This document shows positions 8,765 through 16,468 of a stretch of 39,951 nt of DNA, piece after piece (within the stretch, counting starts at the first letter, position 1; every line of letters begins with the position of its first letter). The position numbers were made by a program, and so were the translations under genes. The notes below the pieces were generated by a model that was not told the DNA's origin, did not search any database, and saw only the letters and a program-made list of their open reading frames with translations. This DNA is from Methanobacteriota archaeon (GTDB lineage Archaea; Halobacteriota; Methanosarcinia; Methanosarcinales; Methanosarcinaceae). The stretch covers positions 23,673 to 63,623 of the forward strand of contig JAENYU010000008.1 of NCBI GenBank assembly GCA_016841625.1, written 5' to 3'.

Positions 8765-9343
8765 TTATTCGGGAGACAGGCCTTTCCAGAGGATCTGAAA
8801 GCCATCTTCGATAATTTCATCCATATCCTGCAAGCTGCCAGAGTCCAGAATAAGACTCACCACCGCCCTGCTGGAATGGTAAAAAATCAGCATGGCCAGT
8901 TCCATTGAATAATTTCCGGTTTTTCCATTCCCGAAGCCTTCCTCCACCATGTCAAGGATGACGTCATATTCCTTCATCGCTTCTTCCCTGGTGATTTTTG
9001 TGATATAGGGGGATGAACTGAACTGCCCGACAAAAAGGAACTCTTCAGGGTTATTCACGCCACACCTGATGAAATTCGACCACAATTTCTTCATCCTGGC
9101 CTCAAAAGTGGCTTCGGAATCAATTCCTTCTTTTATACAGCTGCTTAACCTCCCCTTGACCTCAAAATAAAGGCTGTTTATCAGGTCTTCCTTGGTGGGG
9201 AAGTAGTTGAAAAGGGTCCCTGTGGCTACTCCCGCGTCCTTTGAAATCTGCGCGGTGGATGTGCCGTGAAAACCCCTTTCCGTAAAGAGCTTCAGGGCCG
9301 CGTCCATAATTGCTGTTTTTTTATCCTTAACCTGCTGGTCCAT
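8765..9343 (-). CDS. TetR/AcrR family transcriptional repressor
   Basis: A 192-residue regulator. The N-terminal helix-turn-helix is canonical: KKTAIMDAALKLFTERGFHGTST followed by AQISKDAGVATGTLFNYFPTKEDLI. The C-terminal two thirds form the variable ligand-binding and dimerisation domain (MVEEGFGNGKTGNYSMELAMLIFYHSSRAVV). It lies directly upstream of the Fe-S aldo/keto reductase, with a perfect operator-like palindrome 25 bases before its own ATG and a related site before the reductase. This suggests autorepression plus control of the reductase. The inducing ligand is unknown. Confidence 0.9.
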   Translation of the reverse strand: MDQQVKDKKTAIMDAALKLFTERGFHGTSTAQISKDAGVATGTLFNYFPTKEDLINSLYFEVKGRLSSCIKEGIDSEATFEARMKKLWSNFIRCGVNNPEEFLFVGQFSSSPYITKITREEAMKEYDVILDMVEEGFGNGKTGNYSMELAMLIFYHSSRAVVSLILDSGSLQDMDEIIEDGFQILWKGLSPE

Positions 9344-9367
9344 ATTTGAACTCTCAATTTTAAAGAT

Positions 9368-9381
9368 TGACTAATCAGTCA
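9368..9381. promoter_or_regulatory. TetR operator palindrome
   Basis: TGACTAATCAGTCA is a perfect inverted repeat (TGACT-n4-AGTCA) 25 bases upstream of the TetR start codon, where a bound repressor would block transcription initiation. The sequence type matches many known TetR-family operators. Confidence 0.6.
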
Positions 9382-9719
9382 TTGGTGTTATTGGTATAAA
9401 AACCTTCCATGCAGGAAAGTCCAAAAAGATTTGTACAGCATGGTGCATTTGGGGATTGGAAAACCGGACCCTGGATTTTTGGATGTTTTGAACAGGTTTA
9501 TGGTGGGTTTTGCATTTTGTTTTGATCTGGGCCGGGGTTCCGGTTTCGTAGCCCACCCACGGTTGCGCCAGCAACCGGCTTGTCCCTGAATTTAGTGAAT
9601 AAGATATAGTTATCAAGCCAGAAAAGAATTGGAAGGTTTAAAATAGAATCAGGCTAAAGACTTTAGAAAAAAAGACCCTCACAAACGGTTTCAATTTCAA
9701 GCATCCGGGAGGCCTGCCC
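9382..9719. other. Intergenic region upstream of the MoxR ATPase
   Basis: No convincing gene. A GC-rich patch at about 9530-9585 contains the hairpin GGTTGC-GCCA-GCAACC and differs in composition from its surroundings. The end holds the ribosome binding site GGGAGG (9707-9712) that serves the ATPase gene. Confidence 0.4.
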
Positions 9720-11219
9720 CTGAAAGATACTCTCCTCGAAATCAAATCCTCATTCACGGAATACTTCAAAGAGCGCGAAGCCGAAATCAACGGCTCCCTT
9801 CTTGCTGTCCTTTCAGGGGAAAACCTGCTCTTCCTGGGCCCTCCCGGCACCGCCAAGACCCTGCTTGCAAAAAACATCTGTCAGTCAATCGAAGGCGGGA
9901 ACTTCTTCAACTACCTCCTGACCAGTTTCTCTACCCCCGAAGAGATCTTTGGTCCGCTTTCCTTAAAAGCCCTTGAAGAAGACGAGTTCCGGCGGAAAAT
10001 CGACGGCTGCCTCCCGACCGCCCACCTTGCCCTCCTGGACGAGATCTTCAAGGCGAGCAGTGCGATCCTGAACAGCCTCCTGACCATCCTGAACGAGCAC
10101 AAATACCACAACGGAAGGGAAATTGTGGACGTGCCCTTGCTCTCGGTTTTCGGGGCGTCCAATGAACTTCCCGAAGAAGACGAAAGCCTCGAAGCCCTTT
10201 ACGACCGCTTCCTCTTCAGGTACAGGCTTGCCTACATCCAGGACGACGAGAACTTCAGAAGCCTCCTTTTCCGGACCCCCGGGGACTTCGAACCTGCCGT
10301 ACAGGTTTCGGTTTTTGAAATAGAACAGTTACGTGCAAATGCAGAAGCCGTGCCTGTTGACCCTGACGTCGAACTTATCATCACTGAACTCCGGCGAGCT
10401 CTCCAGCTACTTGAAATCGAAATCTCGGACCGGCGCTGGAAAAAGGTCGTCCAGGTGCTGAAAGTTGCAGCCTGTAGCAGCGGGTGCCCTGCTGTTGACC
10501 GGACGATGGCCCTTTTGCTCCAGCACATGCTCTGGAACCTGCCCGAAGAACGGGAAGCCATTCGGAAAACGGTCTTCGAGCTTGTGGTCTCAGGCGGGAT
10601 CAGCACCGAGAAACTGCGCCTGGACGCTGAAGACCTGAAGGCTGCCATAGGCAGCGCGCTTAAAAATGACCTGCCTCTGGGAGTTGTCTGCGACAGCTGC
10701 GGAGAAGAATTCAGCCTCAGGCAGGAAGTGGATGCACATCACAACACGCACCCGAACCACAGCTATAAGCTCAAAAGGGAAGGTGACTCCAGAATTTATC
10801 CATACGACAACCTGGTCCGGGAAATCGATTCCCTTCAGGAAAGTTCGGGAAAACCTGCTACCCTGTCTCCGGCGCAGAAAGAAGTTTTTGAAAACGAATT
10901 TGGGGACCTGGCAGGCAGGGTGAAGGGTGTAAAAAAGCGCTTTGAGGAAGAACGCGAACTTCTCAGGGACCTGATGGAAGCAAACATCTGGCTTTCAACC
11001 CTTGACCGGAACGAGGCTCTCCTCCTGCACGACACAAGAAGTGAAGAACTATCCGAAATTGAGGCTCTTGTGCAGGAAATCCGCGCTGTTCTCGGGTTGC
11101 AAACCCGGTCCTCAGGGCCCGCAGAAGCGGAAGCGGAATCAAAAGTCCCGGTCCCGGAATCAGGCAGCAGCTCTGCCGGGTTCATGAAAGGACTGGGGTC
11201 CAGGTTCAAGCTGAGATAA
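9720..11219 (+). CDS. RavA-like MoxR AAA+ ATPase with C2H2 zinc finger, CTG start inferred
   Basis: A 499-residue protein by the start chosen here, close to the length of E. coli RavA. Walker A GPPGTAKT starts at residue 40, Walker B LLDE is at 105-108 and sensor 1 GASN starts at 145. The AAA+ core is followed by helical regions. Cys324, Cys327, His340 and His344 fit the classical zinc finger C-x2-C-x3-F-x5-V-x2-H-x3-H, at about the position where RavA carries its LARA partner-binding domain. The frame is open from 9642, but contains no ATG, GTG or TTG before GTG 10125, which would delete the Walker motifs. CTG 9720 follows GGAGG by 7 nt. The next gene is ViaA-like, the usual RavA partner. 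Confidence 0.85.
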   Translation: MKDTLLEIKSSFTEYFKEREAEINGSLLAVLSGENLLFLGPPGTAKTLLAKNICQSIEGGNFFNYLLTSFSTPEEIFGPLSLKALEEDEFRRKIDGCLPTAHLALLDEIFKASSAILNSLLTILNEHKYHNGREIVDVPLLSVFGASNELPEEDESLEALYDRFLFRYRLAYIQDDENFRSLLFRTPGDFEPAVQVSVFEIEQLRANAEAVPVDPDVELIITELRRALQLLEIEISDRRWKKVVQVLKVAACSSGCPAVDRTMALLLQHMLWNLPEEREAIRKTVFELVVSGGISTEKLRLDAEDLKAAIGSALKNDLPLGVVCDSCGEEFSLRQEVDAHHNTHPNHSYKLKREGDSRIYPYDNLVREIDSLQESSGKPATLSPAQKEVFENEFGDLAGRVKGVKKRFEEERELLRDLMEANIWLSTLDRNEALLLHDTRSEELSEIEALVQEIRAVLGLQTRSSGPAEAEAESKVPVPESGSSSAGFMKGLGSRFKLR

Positions 11220-11280
11220 ACAAGCTAAGATAAACAAGCTGAGATAAACAAGCTGAGATAAACGAGCTGGGACTAAAAAT
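11207..11280. repeat. 14-bp tandem repeat starting inside the gene's last codons
   Basis: Four units of CAAGCTRAGATAAA plus a diverged fifth unit follow one another from 11207. Unit 1 contains the last codons and the TAA stop (11217-11219) of the MoxR gene; the later units are copies downstream. Confidence 0.92.
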
Positions 11281-11352
11281 CTAAGATAAGCCCGGATTCG
11301 GATGAACTTGGATGAGGATAAGGTTGGGGATGAGCAAAGAGGAGGGTGTGAT

Positions 11353-13002
11353 ATGGAAAGGTCGAATGGTCCCCTGAACAATCTGAATGACCCCTCCCTG
11401 GAAACTTACTCTTTTTTTTCCAGAAACAGGCCCTGGCACGGCCCCCTTACTGTCCGGAAGCGGACTGCGTCCCTGCTGGAAGGCGAACTCAGAAGCACGG
11501 TTGCATTTCCAAGGACTATTCCCCGTTCCTTGAGGGAAAAAATTGCTGAAGTAATCGTCCAGGAAATCCTTTTCGGACAGCCTTACGAAATAAAGGACCC
11601 TGCGAAATTCATCGGCTATTTCGGGGTATTTTACCCTGTTTTCCTGACCCTGAAAAATTCAAAACCCTGGCCGAAACTCCGAAAGCTCGCGAGAAAAAGT
11701 CCCGGAGCCGGCATTGCCTGCCTGAAGCTGCTCCTCCCGCTGGTATATGATGCCATGGAGCGTTTTTCGGCATCGTCTGATTCCTCCACAGAAGTACTCG
11801 GCTCCGAAATAGACGCTGTCCTCCAGGAATTCGAAAAGGTCCTGAAAGAAACCCTTCTCCATGGGGGAAACCGCTCTCAGGAAGGATTCCAGGGAAGGGA
11901 TGGCCAGCCCCGGGACCCGAACCTGGAACTCAATAACGGGCAGCCGGCTCTTTGCGAAGCTGTCCTGAACTTCATGCAGATGGACGGCTACCAGGCTTTT
12001 CTGGACGGGATGCTGGAAGGGCTCTACCGCAGGATGGACGAGTTCATCTCGGAGATGGAGGAAAGCCTGGACCTCTTCGACCTGCTTGCCCTCCTCTTCC
12101 CGGGCAGGAACTGGAGCTATTCCGTAAAGGAGCTTAAAAAAGAGCCTTTCTACGTCCACCTTAAGATGGTCCGGCGCTTCTCAAGCTTTTTCGAAGAAAA
12201 CCCTGACCTCAGGAAAATCGTGGACTTTGTCGGAAGAAGGGAGTTCGACCCCCCAACTGACCGAATACGCTACTCGCCCTTCGGGAAAAACAGGATACAG
12301 AGTGTCCGTTTCTCCAACTCCCTGAACAACCTCCTCCCCATGGAAGCCGCAAAGCTCCTGAACCCGACCCTGAAACGGAAGTTCTATGCGGACATGCTGG
12401 AAGGCAGGCTCCTTAGCTATCAGCTGCTTGGCAAGCATTTCACAGGCCCGCCCCGCCTGAAGCCCAAAGGCCCCCTGATCGTCCTTGTGGATACCTCGGG
12501 TTCCATGCACGGGGCCCCCCAGACCCTTGCCAAGTCCGCGGTCCTTGCGATTGCAAAAAGGATGCTTGCCCAGCACAGGGACATGAAAGTAATCCTCTTC
12601 GCCTCCACAACCCAGCACCTGGAAATCGAGCTCAGCAGCAAAAAACGGATGTCAGAAAAGTTCCTGAACTTCCTCCTCTACACCTTCGGGGGCGGGACGG
12701 ACTTTAACACCGCGCTTGCTTCCGGGCTAAAGAGCCTGAAAGAAAAGGACTTTCGAGGCGCAGACCTGCTCTTCATCACGGACGGGAAGTCCGAGGTCTC
12801 CGACGAGCTGGTGCTTGCCCGCTGGGAAGAGGCAAAGAAACGGTACAACGCAAAAATCTATTCGTTGATTGTGGGAGCTTCGGGGGCCGGAGGGCTTGAG
12901 GAGATTTCGGATTACACCTACCTGGTGGAGATGGACATGGCCCGGGAAGGAGCCAGCGGGGTTGTGAGGTTAATAGAAACTACACAAGGTAAGCCGGAAT
13001 GA
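11353..13002 (+). CDS. ViaA-like VWA-domain protein
   Basis: A 549-residue protein. Residues about 385-545 form a von Willebrand factor A domain. The MIDAS motif is DTSGSMHG, with further metal-site residues in GGGTDFNTAL and LLFITDGKSE. The N-terminal 380 residues are helical with no recognised motif. Its position directly after a RavA-like MoxR ATPase, plus the C-terminal VWA, identifies the RavA-ViaA type of pair. In E. coli these proteins form a membrane-associated chaperone-like complex that affects respiratory enzymes and aminoglycoside uptake. I start at ATG 11353 because GGAGG lies 7 nt upstream; the frame extends to 11302 without such a site. Confidence 0.85.
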   Translation: MERSNGPLNNLNDPSLETYSFFSRNRPWHGPLTVRKRTASLLEGELRSTVAFPRTIPRSLREKIAEVIVQEILFGQPYEIKDPAKFIGYFGVFYPVFLTLKNSKPWPKLRKLARKSPGAGIACLKLLLPLVYDAMERFSASSDSSTEVLGSEIDAVLQEFEKVLKETLLHGGNRSQEGFQGRDGQPRDPNLELNNGQPALCEAVLNFMQMDGYQAFLDGMLEGLYRRMDEFISEMEESLDLFDLLALLFPGRNWSYSVKELKKEPFYVHLKMVRRFSSFFEENPDLRKIVDFVGRREFDPPTDRIRYSPFGKNRIQSVRFSNSLNNLLPMEAAKLLNPTLKRKFYADMLEGRLLSYQLLGKHFTGPPRLKPKGPLIVLVDTSGSMHGAPQTLAKSAVLAIAKRMLAQHRDMKVILFASTTQHLEIELSSKKRMSEKFLNFLLYTFGGGTDFNTALASGLKSLKEKDFRGADLLFITDGKSEVSDELVLARWEEAKKRYNAKIYSLIVGASGAGGLEEISDYTYLVEMDMAREGASGVVRLIETTQGKPE

Positions 13003-13093
13003 CCGAATTCCAAAAAGAAGAGATTCCGGTTTTAATTCATACGTTAGCTGCTCCGACTCAATCGCAAATTGAGCCCTTTTCCGGAAAAACAGC

Positions 13094-13192
13094 TTAATTA
13101 AAAGGATTGGGGAAATACGTAAGCATGGAGTATAGTGCCAGTAAAACAAGAACAATAGACAGAATTGCACTGATCAGTTTCTTTAAGTCCAT
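13094..13192 (-). CDS. Small single-pass membrane peptide, 32 residues
   Basis: An unlisted small ORF: MDLKK, then a continuous hydrophobic helix (LISAILSIVLVLLALYSMLT) and a short YFPNPFN tail. ATG 13192 is preceded by GGAG with 7 nt spacing and, about 40 bases up, a TATA-like TTTTTATA (near 13230). Positive charges before the helix suggest an N-inside orientation. It is too short for family assignment. The TnpB element begins roughly 55 bases upstream of its start, so the element may have inserted next to its promoter. Confidence 0.55.
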   Translation of the reverse strand: MDLKKLISAILSIVLVLLALYSMLTYFPNPFN

Positions 13193-13397
13193 TTTATCGC
13201 TCCATTACTATTTTAGGCGCTGTCCCCTATAAAAAGCATTTCATTTATCTTAGCAGGCGGGAAGACTCCTTCCTCGGAGGCCTTAGGCCGACAGGTGGGA
13301 GATGGGAGCCGTCAACTTCCCGACACTACAATAAAATAACTCATTGAAAATTATAAAAGAATTTCCTTATCTCATTTTAAAACAATTAAGGAATGTC

Positions 13398-14576
13398 ATG
13401 AAAATGGGGAACGTATTCCGGATCTACCCGGATGATGAACAAAAAACACTTATCGAAAAGCATATCGGTAGCTGTCGATTCATATATAATCGCTTCCTCC
13501 ACATCAAAAAGGTTTTCTACGACAAATTCAGGATCAACATTTCCCTGAGTCAACTTGACAAGTACCTTCCCATGTTCAAGGAAATCTACCCCTGGCTCAA
13601 AGAGGTCAATTCTCAGTCTCTTCAAGAAGCAAGAAGAAACTTGCATGATTCTTTCTCCCGGTTTTTCAAAGGTCAAACCGGCTTTCCTCAACGGAAAACG
13701 AAGAAAGACACCAACAAGTCTTTCCAGATTCCCCAGAGGTACAAGCTCAACCTGACCACTTCGCAGGTGTTTCTTCCGGGAATCGGCTGGATGAAAATCA
13801 AGATGCACCGGGACATGTTCAGTCCTGAGTTTTTTGAGAACATGATAGAGACTACCGAAGTTAACGGGGAGGTCATTGTCGAAAAGGATCTTAATGGTGA
13901 GTTCCTGAGAACGGCAACCGTAAGAAGAACCCCTACAAGAAAGTACTTCATTAGCATCCTGACGGAAGACAGGGAAGAGTACCCGGAAATACAGGAATAC
14001 TCAGAGGATACCACAGTCGGGGTTGACCTCGGGATCAAGGACTTTGCGATCCTTTCCACCGGGGAGAAGATAGAGAACCCTAAGTTCCTGAAAAAGTCTT
14101 TGAACCGCCTGAAAACCCTCCAGAGGAGGGTCAGCAGGAAACAGAAAGGGTCCAACAACAGGAAGAAAGCCGTAAAACAGCTTGCTCTAATCCATGAGAA
14201 AATCTCCAACCAGAGACACGATTTCCAGCATAAGGAGTCAAACACTCTTTTGAGCGACAACCAAGCCCATGCCATTGCAGTGGAATCGTTAAACATTAAG
14301 GGGATGAAGAAAAACCATAAACTTGCTCAGGCTATCAGTGATTCGGCATGGGGAAGCTTTGTTTCGAAACTGGAATATAAGGCTAAAAGGCTCGGCAAAA
14401 CCGTTATTAGGATCGGGATGTGGGAGCCTTCCACAAAAACCTGTAACGTTTGCGGATACCACAACAAGGACATAACTCTGGCTGTCCGGGAGTGGGAATG
14501 CCCTGCCTGTGGAACGTTCCATGACAGGGACATTAACGCCGCTATCAACATCAAAAAGTTTGCACTGGCAACTTGA
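13398..14576 (+). CDS. tnpB: TnpB RNA-guided nuclease (IS605/IS1341 OrfB family)
   Basis: 392 residues from ATG 13398. It has an N-terminal helical/WED region (RIYPDDEQKTLIEKHIGSCRFIYNRFL) and a split RuvC nuclease. Asp210 lies in VGVDLGIKDF, Glu296 in IAVESLNIKGM, and the last acidic cluster in HDRDINAAINI (376-378). A zinc ribbon lies between them with Cys349, Cys352, Cys368 and Cys371. All catalytic residues are present, so the protein should be active. TnpB proteins use an omega RNA from the 3' end of their own element to cut DNA next to a TAM, which favours element retention. ATG 13404 is an alternative start. Confidence 0.92.
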   Translation: MKMGNVFRIYPDDEQKTLIEKHIGSCRFIYNRFLHIKKVFYDKFRINISLSQLDKYLPMFKEIYPWLKEVNSQSLQEARRNLHDSFSRFFKGQTGFPQRKTKKDTNKSFQIPQRYKLNLTTSQVFLPGIGWMKIKMHRDMFSPEFFENMIETTEVNGEVIVEKDLNGEFLRTATVRRTPTRKYFISILTEDREEYPEIQEYSEDTTVGVDLGIKDFAILSTGEKIENPKFLKKSLNRLKTLQRRVSRKQKGSNNRKKAVKQLALIHEKISNQRHDFQHKESNTLLSDNQAHAIAVESLNIKGMKKNHKLAQAISDSAWGSFVSKLEYKAKRLGKTVIRIGMWEPSTKTCNVCGYHNKDITLAVREWECPACGTFHDRDINAAINIKKFALAT

Positions 14577-14692
14577 TTCAAAATCACCCGTGGGACACGG
14601 GGAAGAGCCTGTGGATTCGTGGAGGTTGCTCCGGGAAATGAAGCAGGAAGCCCCTTCCTCGGCTCCGAAGGAGACAGGGAGGGGTAGTTCAC
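14560..14692 (+). ncRNA. Probable omega RNA (reRNA) of TnpB
   Basis: The 3' end of tnpB and the following 116 bases show the expected structured layout. There is a hairpin CCCGTG-GGA-CACGGG (14587-14601) and a CCCCTTCC/GGAGGGG pairing region (14651-14685), and the element ends in GTTCAC at 14692. By family precedent the guide would be the roughly 16-20 bases after 14692. The 5' end of the RNA is a guess. Confidence 0.5.
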
Positions 14693-14809
14693 CTGAGCTT
14701 GTTTTACATATAATGTTCTAAATAAAAATGAAGAGTTATCAGCTCAGTATCAATTTTATAGGCTTAATTATTATTTGTCCTGTAAATTTCAAAAACAGCA
14801 GCAAGGAGT

Positions 14810-14879
14810 TTACTGTAAAGTACTGTAAGGCAAAATATCTTACAGTAAACGTCAATTTTGGATTTACCGTTAAATATTT
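14810..14879. repeat. 70-bp direct repeat, upstream copy, with TTTACTGTAAA-type palindromes
   Basis: It matches 16211-16280 at 66 of 70 positions in the same orientation. It contains TTACTGTAAAG followed by TACTGTAA, then CTTACAGTAAAC and ATTTACCGTTAAAT, all variants of a TTTAC-n-GTAAA palindrome. The last part doubles as the promoter of the downstream gene. Confidence 0.9.
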
Positions 14880-14907
14880 ACCTTTACAGTACTTTACAGT
14901 AGATATG
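14866..14907 (+). promoter_or_regulatory. Leaderless promoter with operator over the start codon
   Basis: A TATA-like TTAAATATTTA (about 14870-14880) lies some 25-30 bases before ATG 14905, so transcription should start at or next to the start codon. No ribosome binding site is present. TTTACAGTACTTTACAGTA fills the space between TATA and ATG, a position where a bound regulator would block initiation. Confidence 0.55.
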
Positions 14908-16197
14908 GACATTGAAAAGCTCCTTGCCCTAATTCAGGAAGGGGAGTCGGAAAGGGTAGAGTTTAAGCAGAAACCTACAAGCGCACTTAATAAAGAGCTT
15001 ACCGCCTTTTCAAATGCTAGCGGCGGGTATCTCCTCATAGGAGTTGACGATTACGGGAAAATTGTGGGTACGGACGTAAAAAAAGCACAGGACGCCGTAT
15101 CTGCCGCTGCTCAAAACATAATTCCCCCCCTGAAGCTGAAGACACAAAAATTTTCAATCGACGCCAAAGACATTCTTGCTGTTGAGATTAAAAAAGGAGA
15201 TACGCTTTCTTCCGTGGGAGGGGTTGTATACATCCGGATAGGGTGTAGTTCAAGGCCTCTTTCTATACAGGAAATCCTGATGCTTTCCAGTGAACTTGGA
15301 ACCCTTAACTGGGATGAAGCCCCTTTAATTCCTTTTAAGACCGCAAAAACCGAATTTCTTGACTGGTTTTTTGAAGAAATCACGAGAAGCAGGGGCAAAA
15401 GTGTAGCTGACGAAGACAGGAACCGGTACTTGCGAAGTTCAGGAGCTGTAAAAAACAGCATGCTGACAAATGCAGGGACCCTATTTTTTACAGATGTCCA
15501 GGAGTTCATCCCTCATGCAAAGCTCAGAATTATAGCCATGGAAAAAGGCCAGCCTGTATGGAGTAAGGAATACGAGGGTCCTGTATGGAAATGTATTGAA
15601 TCCGCTTACGAGGACCTGCTGCGGGAAATTAAAAAAATCGAGTTCATCAAAGGAACAAAAAGAGTCAAAATGGAAGAGTATCCCCCAAGGGCTCTAAGGG
15701 AAGCAATCATAAACGCTGTCTCCCACAGGAATTACGTAATCAATGCCGATGTCCGAATTTTCCTCTACCCCGACCGCATAGAGATCAAAAACCCCGGTGG
15801 CCTGCTGCCCGGTGTGAACCTCGATGACCCGGATCATGTCCCCAGAAACCCGGCAATCTGCAACCTCCTCTACGATACCGGCTTTATAGAAAGGTACGGC
15901 TACGGGATCCAGCTTATAAAAAAGGAAACCGAAGAACATCCCATTTGCTCTGTTACCTTCAAGACCGACCCGAACCGCTTTGTCGTGATCTTCAAGAAAG
16001 ACCTCTCGATGATCCTTGATGATTCTGATAAACAAATCTTACAATCCGCCGTATCCCCCATGAAAAGCAGTGAAATTGCTGAACTTACGGGTATGTCCAA
16101 ACCTACAGCTCTCCAGCACCTTAAAAAACTTGAAGAGCTGGAACTAATCAAAAAAATAGGGTCAGGCGCCCGGACAAGGTATGAGATAGTAAAGTAA
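14905..16197 (+). CDS. AlbA_2 (Schlafen-type) / GHKL-ATPase / winged-helix regulator
   Basis: 430 residues in the COG2865 architecture. The N-terminal AlbA_2 domain has ESERVEFKQ and KELTAFSNASGGYLLIGVDDYGKIVG, as in Schlafen-like nucleic-acid-binding domains. The middle holds a HATPase_c_4-type ATP site (ALREAIINAVSHRNY, YPDRIEIKNPGGL, FIERYGYGI). The C-terminal 60 residues are a winged helix (SSEIAELTGMSKPTALQHLKKLEELELIKKI). Such proteins are usually called transcriptional regulators, and related AlbA_2 proteins occur in defence islands; the real role is unknown. ATG 14905 is chosen over the longer frame because the family begins there and the upstream codons are repeat DNA. The palindromes at both flanks suggest autoregulation. 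Confidence 0.85.
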   Translation: MDIEKLLALIQEGESERVEFKQKPTSALNKELTAFSNASGGYLLIGVDDYGKIVGTDVKKAQDAVSAAAQNIIPPLKLKTQKFSIDAKDILAVEIKKGDTLSSVGGVVYIRIGCSSRPLSIQEILMLSSELGTLNWDEAPLIPFKTAKTEFLDWFFEEITRSRGKSVADEDRNRYLRSSGAVKNSMLTNAGTLFFTDVQEFIPHAKLRIIAMEKGQPVWSKEYEGPVWKCIESAYEDLLREIKKIEFIKGTKRVKMEEYPPRALREAIINAVSHRNYVINADVRIFLYPDRIEIKNPGGLLPGVNLDDPDHVPRNPAICNLLYDTGFIERYGYGIQLIKKETEEHPICSVTFKTDPNRFVVIFKKDLSMILDDSDKQILQSAVSPMKSSEIAELTGMSKPTALQHLKKLEELELIKKIGSGARTRYEIVK

Positions 16198-16210
16198 TTT
16201 GCACCGGGCA

Positions 16211-16280
16211 TTACTGTAAAGTACTGTAAAGCCAAAAATCTTACAGTAAACGTGAATTTTGGATTTACCGTTAAATATTT
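16211..16280. repeat. 70-bp direct repeat, downstream copy
   Basis: It has four mismatches to 14810-14879. It begins 14 bases after the stop of the AlbA_2 gene. Further single palindromes follow at about 16303-16314 (CTTAACAGTAAA) and 16319-16332 (ATTTACTGTTAAAT), so the operator-like cluster continues to 16340. Confidence 0.9.
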
Positions 16281-16468
16281 CGAGGTTCTGAACTTAACAG
16301 TAAATCACCTGGTTTCGGATTTACTGTTAAATACTGCAAAAATCTAATTTTAACAATAAGCTGCGTGTTGCCTTTTGCGTCAAGCCTTTTAAAGGAAAAA
16401 AATAGAGGATTGATAAGAAACAAAAATCAATATACCTTTATCAAACAGGAGATTAATCTCATACTTTG

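Larger units (their letters stand above)
13249..14692 (+). mobile_element. IS605/IS1341-type element carrying only tnpB
   Basis: Approximate boundaries. The left limit is placed after TTTAT (13244-13248), a plausible target/TAM-like motif. The right limit is the GTTCAC at 14687-14692 that ends the structured region behind tnpB. No tnpA (Y1 transposase) is present, so movement would need a transposase in trans. Both ends contain a related GC-rich motif with CCTTCCTCGG (left about 13269-13278, right about 14652-14661), consistent with subterminal hairpins. The exact ends cannot be fixed without an empty site. Confidence 0.5.

Noticed and set aside
9371-9616. Minus-strand open frame of 81 codons upstream of the TetR gene
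   Set aside because: It overlaps the TetR operator, has no ribosome binding site or recognisable domain, and its composition looks non-coding.
10125-11219. Short version of the MoxR ATPase starting at GTG 10125
   Set aside because: It would begin after Walker A and Walker B, and coding sequence clearly continues upstream to 9720.
14728-14904. N-terminal extension of the AlbA_2 gene
   Set aside because: The extra codons are made of promoter and palindromic repeat DNA, and the family starts at 14905.
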